Of a DNA stretch of 64,000 nucleotides, positions 52,288 to 62,588 are shown piece by piece. The notes under the pieces were generated by a model. It saw nothing but the letters and a program-made list of their open reading frames with translations. It searched no databases and was not told the DNA's origin. Made by a program: the position numbers and the translations under genes. The stretch is from Ascidiaceihabitans donghaensis (GTDB lineage Bacteria; Pseudomonadota; Alphaproteobacteria; Rhodobacterales; Rhodobacteraceae), in contig NZ_OMOR01000001.1 in the NCBI RefSeq assembly GCF_900302465.1, positions 1,550,001 to 1,614,000 on the forward strand, read 5' to 3'. Numbering within the stretch: position 1 is the first letter of the stretch; the number at the start of each line of letters is the position of its first letter.

Positions 52288-55200
52288 TGGCAACGGTACT
52301 TCTATCTGCAGGCGGGGCTGCTGTCGGCAGCTCCATTGGTGGCACATTTGCCGGTTTGTCTTCGGCCGTCATTGGGCGCGCAGTTGGCGCGACTTTCGGG
52401 CGTGTTTTGGATCAAAAGCTGATGGGGTCAGGATCAGACGCTGTCGAAACCGGGCGTGTCGACCGATTTCGCCTGACCAATGCCGGCGAGGGCGATCCAA
52501 TTGCGCAAGTCTACGGTCGCATGCGTCTTGGTGGGCATATAATTTGGGCTTCTGACTTTGGCGAAGCAACAACGGTTACCGGTGGCGGCAAAGGTGCGCC
52601 GTCACAACCTAAAACCACGGAATATAGCTATACTGTTAGCCTTGCCGTCGCTGTGTGTGAGGGCGAAATTTCGGGGGTTGGTCGCGTTTGGGCGGATGGT
52701 GAAGAAGTGTCCCCAGACAGCTTGAACATGCGCGTCTACCCGGGCAGCCAGGATCAATTGCCAGATCCGGCGATCGAAGCGGTGGAAGGTGCGGGAAGTG
52801 TTCCTGCGTATCGCGGCACCGCTTACGTCGTGCTTGAGGATTTGGCTTTACAGCGTTTCGGGAACCGCGTTCCACAATTCTCCTTTGAGGTGCTTCGCCC
52901 CGAACAATCCAATGAAAACGGGGCCGAGTATGAAATGACACGCGGCATTCAGGCTGTTGCGATGATACCGGGCACAGGAGAATATGCTTTGGCTACAACG
53001 CCAGTATATTTTTCAGATGGGGCAGGTACGCAATCTGGTGCCAATGTTAATTCACCTTCTGGCAAGGCGGATTTTGCGCAATCGTTAGAAACCTTGTCTG
53101 CTGAATTGCCGGCGTGTCGTGCGGCATCTCTTGTTGTGTCTTGGTTTGGAGACGATTTGCGCGCGGGTCACTGCAAGTTAAAGCCCAAAGTCGAACACAA
53201 ACTGGCCGATGGCCAAAAGATGCCATGGTCCGTGTCCGGATTGACCCGGAGCACCGCCGAAGAGGTGAGCCTTCTGGACGGGCGTCCGGTTTATGGTGGA
53301 ACTCCAACGGATCAATCCGTTGTCGAAGCCATTGAAGCAATGAATGCCGCAGGAACGGCCGTCATGTTTTACCCTTTCATTCTGATGGAGCAGTTGGATG
53401 GCAACGTCTTGCCTGATCCATACAGTGATGCTGTTTCACAACCCGCATTGCCATGGCGTGGTCGCATTACAACTGACAAAGCGCCGGGGCTGGTCGGCAC
53501 CACCGACAAAACTATAGCGGCCCGAGCCGAGGTCGATGCGTTTTTTGGCACAGTACGCCCGAGTGATTTCTCGATTTCAGGTAAGCAGGTGACGTATTCG
53601 GGCCCTCAAGAATGGACCATGTCGCGGTTCATTTTGCACTATGCAGCTTTGTGTGTCGCCGCAGGTGGTGTAGACGCCTTCTGCATTGGTTCTGAGCTGC
53701 GCGGGTTGACGCAAATTCGCGCTGAAGCACACAGTTTCCCCGCCGTAGAGCGCCTGCGTGCTCTTGCCGCAGACGTACGTGCAATTCTTGGGCCAGATAC
53801 CAAAATTTCCTATGCTGCGGATTGGTCTGAATACTTTGGTTATCAGCCAGTGGATGCCGCAGGCGACCGTTACTTCCATCTTGATCCGCTTTGGATGGAT
53901 GAAAATGTGGATTTCATTGGAATTGACAACTACATGCCTTTGTCGGATTGGCGCGACGGTGTCGATCACGCAGATGCGGATTGGGGTGCGATTTATGATC
54001 TTGAGTACCTGAAATCCAACATCGAAGGAGGTGAAGGATTTGATTGGTATTACCACTCAATTGACGCTCAAAATGCGCAAATCCGCACTACCATAACCGA
54101 TGAAGCCGAAGGTGAACCATGGGTTTGGCGGTACAAGGACATCCGTAGCTTTTGGTCCTTGGTACACTATGATCGAGTAGACGGGGTGCGCGCCACGCAA
54201 CCCAATTCGTGGGAACCTGGCGCAAAGCCGATTTGGTTCACAGAAATAGGTTGCGCCGCAATTGACAAAGGCACCAATGAGCCAAACAAATTTCTTGATG
54301 CCAAGTCTTCCGAAAGCGATTTGCCCAAATATTCAACGGGTGCGCGAGACGATTTGATCCAAAAGCAATATCTGCGGGCGATGACAGAGTATTGGCAAGA
54401 TCCCGTCAACAACCCGGAATCAGAGCTTTATGAAGGGCGCATGATCGACACAAGCCGATCATTCGTCTGGGCCTGGGACACGCGTCCGTTTCCGTTCTTT
54501 CCCAACAATACAGGCCTGTGGAGCGATGGTGAAAACTATTCGCGCGGCCACTGGATAAATGGACGTACGGCTTCGCGATCCTTGGCATCAGTTGTATCCG
54601 AAATCTGTGAAAATGCAGGGGTCGCCGCATACGATACACACGACCTTCATGGTTACGTACGTGGTTATCTGGTGGGTGATGTGTCGGATGCGCGGAGTGT
54701 TTTGCAGCCTTTGATGCTACGGTACGGGTTTGATGCGGTTGAGCGAGACGGTGGATTGTCTTTTAAAATGCGCAGCGGCTTGAATGCGACTGATTTGGAC
54801 TTGGATCGTTTGGCCCTAAGTGCAGATTTGCAAAGTTCGTTAGAACAGTCCCGGGAAGCGGAAGCTGAAATGACAGGCCGGGTTCGCCTGAAGTTTGTGC
54901 AGTCTGACGGGAATTTTGACAACGTGGCAGAAGAGGCCGTTTTGTCTGATGAAGCGACGCATGCTGTTTCTTCAAGCGAATTTCCAATGTCCATGACACG
55001 TCTAGAAGGACGGCAAGTATCGGAAAGATGGTTAACGGAAGCACGTCTTGCACGCGATACGGTAAGATTGGCTTTGCCTGCTTCTATGGCAGCTCTTGGT
55101 GCAGGAGACATCATCCGGTTGCCAGGTGATCAAACCGAAGGCGAAGCCCTTTTTCGGATTGACCGCGTTGAACATGGCGCGTCCCAGCTTATGGAAGCTG

Positions 55201-56210
55201 TTCGTGTCGAGCCGTCGGTCTATGAGCCATCTTCAATTGAAGAACAAATGCCACGGGTTGAAGAATTTGTAGCACCAGTTCCAGTCACACCCTTTTTCCT
55301 GGATCTGCCGATGCTTTCAGGCGATGAAGTGCCACATGCACCTCATGTTGCAGTGACTGGAAAGATCTGGCCGGGCGAAATTGCGATTTATCAATCTTCG
55401 GACGAAGAGAATTTCAGTCTGAACTCGGTTCTCGGGCAACGGTCAATTATTGGCGTGACGCAATCCGTTTTGAACACAGCGCCTTCGGGAATTTTGGATC
55501 ACAGCTCTGATTTGACGGTAAAACTTACCACCGGCACCTTGTCGTCCATCACCCAAAATGCGCTTTTGGTTGGCGGAAACCTGGCCGCCATTGGCGATGG
55601 TTCGACCGGGCATTGGGAAATCATCCAATTCCGAGAGGCTAACCTTGTTACGCAAGATACTTATACGCTAACAAACTTGTTGCGCGGGCAGGCCGGGAGT
55701 GATGCTATTGCATCCGCCCCTTGGCCTGCGGGGTCTTGGTTCGTGCTATTAAACGGGGCTGTCAGTCAGATAGAATATGCAAGTAATTTGCGTGGCATCG
55801 ATCAGAATTTTTTGATTGGACCGGCCAATACAACGTATGATCACCCATCGTTTCTGAAAAGGCAGCATGCGTTTGAAGGAAACGGTTTGCGGCCCTTGTC
55901 CCCAGTGCATTTGAAGGTTGAAGATAAGACATCAACCCATGAAGTCTCGTGGATCAGGCGTTCGCGAATTGAAGGTGATGATTGGGGCGCAGGCGATATT
56001 CCGATTGGGGAAGAAAGCGAAAGCTATATTTTGAGAGTTAAGAGTGGATCCTCAGTGCTTCGTGAAGAACTGCTGACCCAAACCCAGTGGAGTTACCCCG
56101 AAGCAATTCGCTCGTCCGACGGCGTGTTTGGGATCTACACGATTGAAGTCGCTCAAGTTTCTGCCCGTTACGGTGTCGGGTTGTTTCGCCAAGTTCAGGT
56201 CGCAGCATAA
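52287..56210 (+). CDS. GTA tail-tip/megatron protein with TIM-barrel-like domain (RcGTA g15)
   Basis: 1307 residues. A Gly/Ala-rich N-terminus is followed by LTNAGEGDPIAQVYGRMRLGGHIIWAS, the phage-tail host-specificity pattern. The central GTA_TIM region (about residues 430-780) has WTMSRFILHYAALCVAAGGVDAFCIGSELRGLT, DENVDFIGIDNYMPLSDW and KPIWFTEIGCAAIDKGTNEPNKF, which resembles a glycoside hydrolase. The C-terminal third is beta-rich (fibronectin-like). It reaches the cell surface and may clip the capsule. Ends one base into the next small gene. Confidence 0.96.
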   Translation: MATVLLSAGGAAVGSSIGGTFAGLSSAVIGRAVGATFGRVLDQKLMGSGSDAVETGRVDRFRLTNAGEGDPIAQVYGRMRLGGHIIWASDFGEATTVTGGGKGAPSQPKTTEYSYTVSLAVAVCEGEISGVGRVWADGEEVSPDSLNMRVYPGSQDQLPDPAIEAVEGAGSVPAYRGTAYVVLEDLALQRFGNRVPQFSFEVLRPEQSNENGAEYEMTRGIQAVAMIPGTGEYALATTPVYFSDGAGTQSGANVNSPSGKADFAQSLETLSAELPACRAASLVVSWFGDDLRAGHCKLKPKVEHKLADGQKMPWSVSGLTRSTAEEVSLLDGRPVYGGTPTDQSVVEAIEAMNAAGTAVMFYPFILMEQLDGNVLPDPYSDAVSQPALPWRGRITTDKAPGLVGTTDKTIAARAEVDAFFGTVRPSDFSISGKQVTYSGPQEWTMSRFILHYAALCVAAGGVDAFCIGSELRGLTQIRAEAHSFPAVERLRALAADVRAILGPDTKISYAADWSEYFGYQPVDAAGDRYFHLDPLWMDENVDFIGIDNYMPLSDWRDGVDHADADWGAIYDLEYLKSNIEGGEGFDWYYHSIDAQNAQIRTTITDEAEGEPWVWRYKDIRSFWSLVHYDRVDGVRATQPNSWEPGAKPIWFTEIGCAAIDKGTNEPNKFLDAKSSESDLPKYSTGARDDLIQKQYLRAMTEYWQDPVNNPESELYEGRMIDTSRSFVWAWDTRPFPFFPNNTGLWSDGENYSRGHWINGRTASRSLASVVSEICENAGVAAYDTHDLHGYVRGYLVGDVSDARSVLQPLMLRYGFDAVERDGGLSFKMRSGLNATDLDLDRLALSADLQSSLEQSREAEAEMTGRVRLKFVQSDGNFDNVAEEAVLSDEATHAVSSSEFPMSMTRLEGRQVSERWLTEARLARDTVRLALPASMAALGAGDIIRLPGDQTEGEALFRIDRVEHGASQLMEAVRVEPSVYEPSSIEEQMPRVEEFVAPVPVTPFFLDLPMLSGDEVPHAPHVAVTGKIWPGEIAIYQSSDEENFSLNSVLGQRSIIGVTQSVLNTAPSGILDHSSDLTVKLTTGTLSSITQNALLVGGNLAAIGDGSTGHWEIIQFREANLVTQDTYTLTNLLRGQAGSDAIASAPWPAGSWFVLLNGAVSQIEYASNLRGIDQNFLIGPANTTYDHPSFLKRQHAFEGNGLRPLSPVHLKVEDKTSTHEVSWIRRSRIEGDDWGAGDIPIGEESESYILRVKSGSSVLREELLTQTQWSYPEAIRSSDGVFGIYTIEVAQVSARYGVGLFRQVQVAA

Positions 56211-56497
56211 TGCGACCTGTTTTGATCAGTGACTTGGTTCACGCAGCGCGAGTTCTCTTGCAGGTGCAAAAAACTTCGCGAGTGGGTTTCACAGAGCGCT
56301 TGATCCGCGAAGCGGATTGGGCAGATAGATTTCGTAAACACTTTGGTCGAATACACCCCGAATGGGGTGATGGAACTTTGTCCTCAGCGGCCGCCCGGTA
56401 TCCTGAAGCAGCGGAGCCGAACATCGACAACTTGGAGTTTTCCAAGTGTTTATCGACGGTTTTATGTGTCTTGAGACGCAGAAGGAGTGCAAAATAA
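56210..56497 (+). CDS. Small protein coupled to the end of the GTA cluster
   Basis: 95 residues. It starts at an ATG that overlaps the g15 stop by one base. RVLLQVQKTSRVGFTERLIREADWADRFRKHFGRIHPEWGDGTLSSAAARYP is charged, with no signal peptide or membrane segment, and seems conserved at this position (I recall a DUF7742-type family but am unsure). It is the last gene of the cluster before cysE and could act in particle control or maturation; function unknown. Confidence 0.65.
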   Translation: MRPVLISDLVHAARVLLQVQKTSRVGFTERLIREADWADRFRKHFGRIHPEWGDGTLSSAAARYPEAAEPNIDNLEFSKCLSTVLCVLRRRRSAK

Positions 56498-56603
56498 CGG
56501 CCTTTGTCCTTTCATCGGTTTTTCGAATGTGGATCATCACAGCTTTGCGTTTGGCGTTTCGTGCTTACATTGGTATTCTGTACCAAAGAAAGCGAGGCTT
56601 ATC

Positions 56604-57419
56604 ATGGCTGATCTCCGCACGAATATCGCGACGTTGGATCCGGTTTGGGAACAAATAACAGATGAGGCACGTCAGGCTGTTACGGACGAACCGCTTATCG
56701 GCGGTTTTGTTCACGCCTGTATTTTGCATCACAAATCTATCGAGAAGGCATTGTCCTATCGCATTGCAGCCAAGCTTGCGTCTAATGAGATGTCGATGGT
56801 TGTGGTCCGCGAGATCGTGGAAGAAGCCTACGTTGCCAACCCCGAACTGGTTGCCGCGTCGCGGGCCGATCTGGTGGCCATCTACGAACGTGATCCGGCG
56901 TGCCACCGTTTGTTGCAACCTATTTTGTATTTCAAAGGCTATCAAGCGATACAGGCCTATCGGGTTGGTCATTATCTTTGGGATCAAGGACACAGAGACC
57001 TCGCGTATTTCTTCCAGATGCGGGTATCCGAAATTTTTGGTGTCGATATTCACCCTGCCGCCAAATTGGGTCGTGGTATCATGATAGATCACGCCCACTC
57101 GATCGTAATTGGCGAAACAGCAGTGGTAGGTGACAACGTCTCAATGTTGCATTCGGTGACGTTGGGGGGCACCGGTAAGGAGGAAGAAGATCGTCATCCG
57201 AAAATTGGTGACGGGGTTTTGATTGGCGCCGGAGCCAAAGTGCTGGGCAACATCAAGGTTGGAAATTGTAGCCGGATTGCAGCGGGATCTGTGGTATTGG
57301 CAGAAGTTCCAGCATGTAAGACCGTTGCTGGCATCCCTGCAAAAATTGTGGGGGAGGCGGGCTGCGATCAACCCTCTATTTCAATGAACCATATGTTGGG
57401 CAAAGACAGCAGCGCGTAA
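56604..57419 (+). CDS. cysE: Serine O-acetyltransferase
   Basis: 271 residues from MADLRTNIATLDPVWEQI, with GCGAGGC upstream. The N-terminal helical part and the hexapeptide-repeat C-terminus (HPAAKLGRGIMIDHAHSIVIGETAVVGDNVSMLHSVTLGG) are typical. It makes O-acetylserine for cysteine synthesis. It flanks the GTA cluster, as in other Rhodobacterales, and is followed by a terminator shared with pdhC. Confidence 0.97.
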   Translation: MADLRTNIATLDPVWEQITDEARQAVTDEPLIGGFVHACILHHKSIEKALSYRIAAKLASNEMSMVVVREIVEEAYVANPELVAASRADLVAIYERDPACHRLLQPILYFKGYQAIQAYRVGHYLWDQGHRDLAYFFQMRVSEIFGVDIHPAAKLGRGIMIDHAHSIVIGETAVVGDNVSMLHSVTLGGTGKEEEDRHPKIGDGVLIGAGAKVLGNIKVGNCSRIAAGSVVLAEVPACKTVAGIPAKIVGEAGCDQPSISMNHMLGKDSSA

Positions 57420-57438
57420 AACTCTCATTTTTCCAAAT

Positions 57439-57474
57439 AAAAAGGCCGCAGGGGAATTCCTCTGCGGCCTTTTT
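57439..57474. terminator. Bidirectional terminator between cysE and pdhC
   Basis: GGCCGCAG (57444-57451) pairs with CTGCGGCC (57462-57469), extended by GG/CC inside, with A5 before and T5 after the stem, so it works for both converging genes. Confidence 0.93.
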
Positions 57475-57492
57475 CATGTTGGAATTTGCTTT

Positions 57493-58791
57493 TTATGCAA
57501 GCATTGCAACCGGATTTTCAAGGTTTTCGACAATTGCATTCAGCAACTCTGCACCCAACGCACCATCGATTACACGGTGATCGACCGAAAGCGTTACGGA
57601 CATGACTGTCGCAACTGCCAAATCACCATCCGGGCCTACCACGGGTTGTTTTTTGCCAGCGCCGACAGCCAAAATCGCACCATGGGGTGGGTTGATCACC
57701 GCGTCGAAATTGTCGATGCCGAACATACCCAAATTAGAGATTGCGAAGCTGCCCCCCTGATACTCGTGTGGGGCCAGTTTGCGATCACGGGCCCGGCCTG
57801 CCAAATCTTTCATTTGTGCTGAAAGTGCTGAAAGTGACTTCATTTCAGCATCTTGCAAAACAGGTGTAAACAATCCGCCTTCAATTGCGACAGCAACAGC
57901 CACATCTGATGGCTTCAGTTTCAAGACTTTGTCACCTGCCCAAACCGCATTTGCATCTGGAACGCTTTGCAAGGCCAATGCACAGGCTTTTATGATGAAA
58001 TCGTTGACAGACAGCTTTACGTTACGCGCTTCAAGCTGCTTATTCAGGGTGCCACGGAATTCCAAGAGCGCATCCAGCTTGATGTCACGACGCAGATAGA
58101 AATGCGGCACGGTTTGTTTGGCTTCCGTCAAACGCGCGGCAATAGTCTTGCGCATCCCATTCAGCGCGATCTCTTCGTATTCGCGACCTTCATACATCTT
58201 AGCAATGGCGTCAGATGACGGACCTGAAGCAACCGCAGCAACGGCGGGTGCTGCTGCAGGAGCAGATACAGTCGTAGCCGGGGCCGCAGCACCGGGTTGT
58301 GCCGATTCCACATCGGCTTTGACGATACGGCCGTGCGGACCGGATCCAGTCAAAGCGGCCAGATCAATACCTTTGGAGGCCGCAATGCGACGGGCCAAGG
58401 GGGATGCAAAGATGCGCGATCCATCAGTGGCGGCAGGCGCGGCCGGAGCAGGCGTGGCAGTTTCTGCCACAGGTGCAGAAGGCGCGGCTTCCGTAGCTAC
58501 AGGCGCGGCCGCTGGTGCAGACGCCGTCCCAATATCATCGGCACTTTCACCATCTTCCAAAAGCACTGCGATCGCGGTGTTTACTTTGACGCCTTCAGAG
58601 CCTTCCGCGATCAAAATCTTGCCAATGACGCCTTCGTCAACAGCTTCAAATTCCATCGTGGCTTTGTCGGTCTCGATTTCGGCCAGCAAATCGCCAGAGG
58701 ACACGGTGTCGCCTTCCTTAACCAACCATTTGGCCAATGTGCCTTCTTCCATGGTAGGCGAGAGAGCGGGCATGAGAATTTCAATGGGCAT
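57493..58791 (-). CDS. pdhC: Pyruvate dehydrogenase E2, dihydrolipoyl acetyltransferase
   Basis: 432 residues. Residues 1-80 form the lipoyl domain with the modified Lys in [16 protein letters not shown] long Ala/Pro/Val linker (about 85-125) leads to the peripheral-subunit-binding domain ([19 protein letters not shown]) and the catalytic domain ending [16 protein letters not shown] (HxxxDG). It transfers acetyl groups to CoA. Third gene of pdhABC, 12 bases after pdhB. Confidence 0.97.
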   Translation of the reverse strand: MPIEILMPALSPTMEEGTLAKWLVKEGDTVSSGDLLAEIETDKATMEFEAVDEGVIGKILIAEGSEGVKVNTAIAVLLEDGESADDIGTASAPAAAPVATEAAPSAPVAETATPAPAAPAATDGSRIFASPLARRIAASKGIDLAALTGSGPHGRIVKADVESAQPGAAAPATTVSAPAAAPAVAAVASGPSSDAIAKMYEGREYEEIALNGMRKTIAARLTEAKQTVPHFYLRRDIKLDALLEFRGTLNKQLEARNVKLSVNDFIIKACALALQSVPDANAVWAGDKVLKLKPSDVAVAVAIEGGLFTPVLQDAEMKSLSALSAQMKDLAGRARDRKLAPHEYQGGSFAISNLGMFGIDNFDAVINPPHGAILAVGAGKKQPVVGPDGDLAVATVMSVTLSVDHRVIDGALGAELLNAIVENLENPVAMLA

Positions 58792-58803
58792 GACGGCTTC
58801 TCC

Positions 58804-60165
58804 TTATTTGTATGTGACTTGCTTGACGGCTGCGATGACCTCTTCGGTGGTGATCAGCGCGTGTTTCTCAAGGTTGGCGGCATAGGGCATCGGAACATCC
58901 TTGCCGGTGCAGTTGATGACAGGGGCGTCCAGATAATCAAACGCTTCCTGCATAATGACAGAACTGATGTAGCTGCCAACAGACCCTTGGGGCCAACCTT
59001 CTTCAACAGTCACGCAACGATTTGTTTTCATGACAGATTTGATGATGGCGGGCGTGTCCATGGGGCGCAATGTGCGCAGGTCGATAACTTCCGCTGATAT
59101 ACCTTCTTCAGCCAGTTTGTCTGCGGCTTCCAACGAATATTGCATGCCAATACCAAAGCTGACGATGGTCACATCTGTGCCTTCGCGCCAAATGCGGGCT
59201 TTGCCAAACGGGACCGTATAGTCGTCGATTTCCGGCACATCAAAACTGCGACCATACAGGATTTCGTTTTCTAAGAAGATCACAGGGTTGTTGTCGCGGA
59301 TGGCTGTTTTCATCAGGCCTTTGGCGTCGGACGCCGAATAAGGCATCGCCACTTTCAAGCCAGGAACCTGCATGTACCATGCTGCATAATCTTGTGAATG
59401 CTGCGCGCCAACACGCGCCGCCGCACCGTTCGGGCCACGGAACACCATAGGCGCACCCATCTGACCACCGGACATATACAAAGTCTTCGCGGCAGAGTTG
59501 ATGATGTGGTCAATCGCCTGCATGGCGAAGTTGAAGGTCATGAATTCGACAATAGGGCGCAACCCGCCAAAGGCCGCACCAGTTGCGATCCCGGCAAACC
59601 CGTGTTCCGTAATCGGCGTGTCGATCACACGCTTGGACCCGAATTCATCCAGCATACCTTGGGATATTTTATACGCACCTTGGTATTCGGCGACTTCTTC
59701 CCCCATCAAAAACACGTTCTCATCGCTGCGCATTTCTTCGGACATTCCGTCGCGCAAAGCTTCACGGACGGTTTGTTGCTTCAGTGTCGTGCCCTCGGGC
59801 CAGTCGGGCGAGGTGTCGACAACGGGGGCTGCAGGCACGTCAGAGACCGCCGCAGCGGCCGGTGCAGGTGCTGCTTCAGGTGCGGGGGCAGGGGCTGCTG
59901 CAGCCACATCGCCGACCTCTTCACCGTCTTCGACCAGAATGGCGATGGCAGTGTTCACTTTCACGCCTTCTGTACCGTCTTCGATCAGGATTTTGCCGAT
60001 GACGCCTTCGTCGACGGCTTCAAATTCCATCGTGGCTTTGTCGGTTTCGATTTCAGCCATGATGTCACCGGATTTGACGGTGTCGCCTTCCTTTACGAGC
60101 CATTTGGCCAATGTGCCTTCTTCCATGGTGGGGGAGAGGGCGGGCATAAGAATTTCGGTAGCCAT
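58804..60165 (-). CDS. pdhB: Pyruvate dehydrogenase E1 beta with N-terminal lipoyl domain
   Basis: 453 residues. Residues 1-80 are a lipoyl domain almost the same as that of PdhC ([15 protein letters not shown]), then an Ala/Pro linker, then E1 beta ([44 protein letters not shown]). An E1 beta with its own lipoyl domain is typical of alphaproteobacteria. It decarboxylates pyruvate with PdhA. AAGGAGAG precedes ATG 60165. Confidence 0.97.
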   Translation of the reverse strand: MATEILMPALSPTMEEGTLAKWLVKEGDTVKSGDIMAEIETDKATMEFEAVDEGVIGKILIEDGTEGVKVNTAIAILVEDGEEVGDVAAAAPAPAPEAAPAPAAAAVSDVPAAPVVDTSPDWPEGTTLKQQTVREALRDGMSEEMRSDENVFLMGEEVAEYQGAYKISQGMLDEFGSKRVIDTPITEHGFAGIATGAAFGGLRPIVEFMTFNFAMQAIDHIINSAAKTLYMSGGQMGAPMVFRGPNGAAARVGAQHSQDYAAWYMQVPGLKVAMPYSASDAKGLMKTAIRDNNPVIFLENEILYGRSFDVPEIDDYTVPFGKARIWREGTDVTIVSFGIGMQYSLEAADKLAEEGISAEVIDLRTLRPMDTPAIIKSVMKTNRCVTVEEGWPQGSVGSYISSVIMQEAFDYLDAPVINCTGKDVPMPYAANLEKHALITTEEVIAAVKQVTYK

Positions 60166-60178
60166 ATCAGTCTCTCCT

Positions 60179-61168
60179 TCAGGCGTAGATGTCTGTCCAA
60201 AGCTCGTCCAAGGCGGGCTCTGGTGATGTTTTAGCGAATTCGGCGCTTTCGTTAACGACGGCCTTGATCTCTTTGTCGATGGCCTTCAGGTCGTCTTCAG
60301 TGGCGTGTTTGCCGGTCAGCAGCAACTCGCGCACCTGTTCAATGGGGTCACGTTCGTCGCGCATTTTCTGAACCTCTTCGCGGGTCCGGTACTTGGCGGG
60401 GTCAGACATGGAATGGCCACGGTAGCGATAGGTTTTGATTTCCAGAATGTAGGGGCCTTTGCCCGAACGGCAGTGCTTGACCGCTTCTTCGCCCGCGGCT
60501 TTGACGGCTAAAACGTCCATACCGTCGACGGCTTGGCCCGGGATACCAAAGCTTTTCCCACGTTCGTAAATCTCCGCGCTAGAGGTTGAGCGTTGCTGGG
60601 AGGTGCCCATGGCGTATTGGTTGTTCTCGATGACAAAGATGCAAGGTAGATCCCACAGCGCCGCCATATTGAAAGTTTCGTACACCTGACCCTGGTTGGC
60701 GGCACCGTCCCCGAAATAGGTAAAGGTGACGCGTCCATTGTCCTGATACTTGTCGGCAAAGGCCAAACCGGCGCCCAATGGAACCTGTGCGGCAACGATG
60801 CCGTGTCCGCCATAAAAATGTTTCTCTTTTGAGAACATGTGCATGGAGCCGCCCTTGCCTTTGGAATAACCGCCTTCGCGGCCCGTCAGCTCGGCCATGA
60901 CGCCGTTGGGGTCCATACCGCAGGCCAACATGTGACCGTGGTCACGATAGGACGTTATGCGTTTGTCGCCATCCTCTGCTGCGGCTTCCAAGCCAACAAC
61001 AACCGCTTCTTGACCAATATAAAGGTGACAAAACCCGCCGATCAGACCCATGCCGTAAAGTTGGCCTGCTTTTTCTTCAAAGCGTCGGATCAATAGCATG
61101 TCTTTGTAATATGCTTTCAATTCCTCGGCAGAAACATTCGGTTTCTTTGTGGTTTTGCGCGCAGCCAT
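60179..61168 (-). CDS. pdhA: Pyruvate dehydrogenase E1 alpha
   Basis: 329 residues from [24 protein letters not shown] upstream supports ATG 61168. The thiamine diphosphate motif runs from [13 protein letters not shown] to VIENNQ, and [16 protein letters not shown] is the phosphorylation-loop region. It starts pyruvate oxidation to acetyl-CoA. First gene of the pdhABC operon; the AT-rich gap before it (61169-61317) should carry the promoter. Confidence 0.97.
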   Translation of the reverse strand: MAARKTTKKPNVSAEELKAYYKDMLLIRRFEEKAGQLYGMGLIGGFCHLYIGQEAVVVGLEAAAEDGDKRITSYRDHGHMLACGMDPNGVMAELTGREGGYSKGKGGSMHMFSKEKHFYGGHGIVAAQVPLGAGLAFADKYQDNGRVTFTYFGDGAANQGQVYETFNMAALWDLPCIFVIENNQYAMGTSQQRSTSSAEIYERGKSFGIPGQAVDGMDVLAVKAAGEEAVKHCRSGKGPYILEIKTYRYRGHSMSDPAKYRTREEVQKMRDERDPIEQVRELLLTGKHATEDDLKAIDKEIKAVVNESAEFAKTSPEPALDELWTDIYA

Positions 61169-61317
61169 GCGGCCCCCTCCAATCAAAAGTAGTTTAGCGT
61201 TAAACTATCTTTTACAGGAAACGTGCCAGCATTGCGAGTGGCAATATGACGCAAAGGAAACAGCTGCGCATATAGCGAAGCTTACCCATGTGAATTCAGT
61301 ACTTTAAATGGTTAAAA

Positions 61318-61617
61318 TTAGCGAATGACGATTTCGTCTGCCCGCAGCATGCCCAGAACTTTTCGGGTCTGCTCGTCCAGCAAGTCCAAATCCAGATAGT
61401 CATCCGACAGACGCTTGGTCTGGTTTTCCATAACGGTCACTTCAGCCTGCACCATGGCAAGCTGCTGTGCCAGATCCGCGCCCTCTGCTTCAATCTCAAC
61501 GCGTGCAAATAGGCCAAAGTCGCCCTGCACCGCGGCAAAGGTGAAATACACTGCCAGCGCAAAGGCCACAGCGAAAAAGAAAAATGTACCCAAAGCTGGG
61601 CGGGATGTGCGGTTCAT
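61318..61617 (-). CDS. ftsB: Septum formation initiator FtsB/DivIC-like protein
   Basis: 99 residues. A transmembrane helix near the N-terminus (FFFFAVAFALAVYFTFAAVQG) is followed by a coiled coil (DLAQQLAMVQAEVTVMENQTKRLSDD) and LDLDLLDEQTRKVLGMLRADEIVI, the DivIC/FtsB pattern. It links FtsQ and FtsL at the divisome. It lies between an SDR gene and pdhA, its usual place upstream of pdh in this group. Confidence 0.88.
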   Translation of the reverse strand: MNRTSRPALGTFFFFAVAFALAVYFTFAAVQGDFGLFARVEIEAEGADLAQQLAMVQAEVTVMENQTKRLSDDYLDLDLLDEQTRKVLGMLRADEIVIR

Positions 61618-61705
61618 TATGTCTGCCTCAAACCACCTCTTTGCGGGTGGGTGGGCGCACTATGCCATAGGTGATTCGCTAAGTGAATCCCCTAAAACCA
61701 CGCCG

Positions 61706-62482
61706 CTACCCTTTTCCGATCAGGTAATGGGCCAGACGCGACACGACAAAGCGCGGGGCGATCCGGGGCATGAAACCAAAAACCTTGTTCATCAGACCCG
61801 GCACAACGATGCGCTTGCCGATCCGGCTTTCAAGCCAACCCAGTTCAGCCACGTCAAAGGCTTTCGCGATCATGCCGGTTTTCAACATGCGCACACCGTC
61901 CATTTTGGCGTTGTCGAAGAATTCGGTTTGTGTCGCACCGGGGCACAAGGCGGTCACGGTCACTGTGCTGTCGCGCAATTCTTCTGCAACAGCTTCTGAT
62001 AGGGACAGCACATAGGCTTTTGATGCAGAGTAAACCGCCATATTCGGCCCTGGCATGAAACCCGCCAAAGACGCCACGTTCAAAATGCGACCGCCACCTG
62101 CAGCTTCCATATGCGGAATGGCTGCTTTCATCAAGAAGGTGAGCGCGGTCATGTTCACCTGCATGGACGCCAGTTCACGTGCCCAATCGTCGCCATCGCC
62201 GAAGGTGCCATTGCGCCCAAGGCCTGCGTTGTTCACCAACACATCAATGTGGCGGTCGGCGCTTGCGTCTTCCCACAAGGTTTTCACCGCATCCAGATCA
62301 GACAGGTCGGCTGGCAGAACAACGACGTCTCCGCCAAAACTGCGTAAGTCTTCCGCCAGCGCATTCAGCTTGTCTTCGGAACGGGCAGTCAGGATCAGAT
62401 TGCGACCGGCCTTAGCAGCGATGCGGGCAAATTCGACGCCCAGCCCTGACGAAGCGCCTGTGATAAGTGTCCAAGTTGTCAT
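61706..62482 (-). CDS. Short-chain dehydrogenase/reductase
   Basis: 258 residues. LITGASSGLGVEFARIAA is the cofactor site, followed by NNAGLGRNG, NVASLAG and the catalytic YSASKAY. SDRs of this type (dl-like, ending ARFVVSRLAHYLIGKG) are NAD(P)-dependent oxidoreductases of unknown substrate. AGGGGG precedes ATG 62482. A 13-bp direct repeat (62494-62506, 62512-62524) lies in its leader. Confidence 0.92.
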   Translation of the reverse strand: MTTWTLITGASSGLGVEFARIAAKAGRNLILTARSEDKLNALAEDLRSFGGDVVVLPADLSDLDAVKTLWEDASADRHIDVLVNNAGLGRNGTFGDGDDWARELASMQVNMTALTFLMKAAIPHMEAAGGGRILNVASLAGFMPGPNMAVYSASKAYVLSLSEAVAEELRDSTVTVTALCPGATQTEFFDNAKMDGVRMLKTGMIAKAFDVAELGWLESRIGKRIVVPGLMNKVFGFMPRIAPRFVVSRLAHYLIGKG

Positions 62483-62493
62483 GTCGGCCCCCT

Positions 62494-62524
62494 GTGTTCG
62501 GTGTGATTGACGTGTTCGGTGTGA
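62494..62524. repeat. 13-bp direct repeat upstream of the SDR gene
   Basis: GTGTTCGGTGTGA occurs at 62494-62506 and again at 62512-62524, an 18-base period, in the leader between pgk and the SDR gene. It could be a binding site. Confidence 0.6.
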
Positions 62525-62588
62525 CGGATCGTACGAGCGTGAGGATTGGAAACGGACGGTGGTTCTTCAATCCTGACGCCTGCGAGAA

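Noticed and set aside
42122-56497. Active prophage
   Set aside because: No integrase, repressor, replication or attachment sites were seen, the gene order is exactly that of RcGTA, the tape measure is very short and cysE flanks the end as for GTA.
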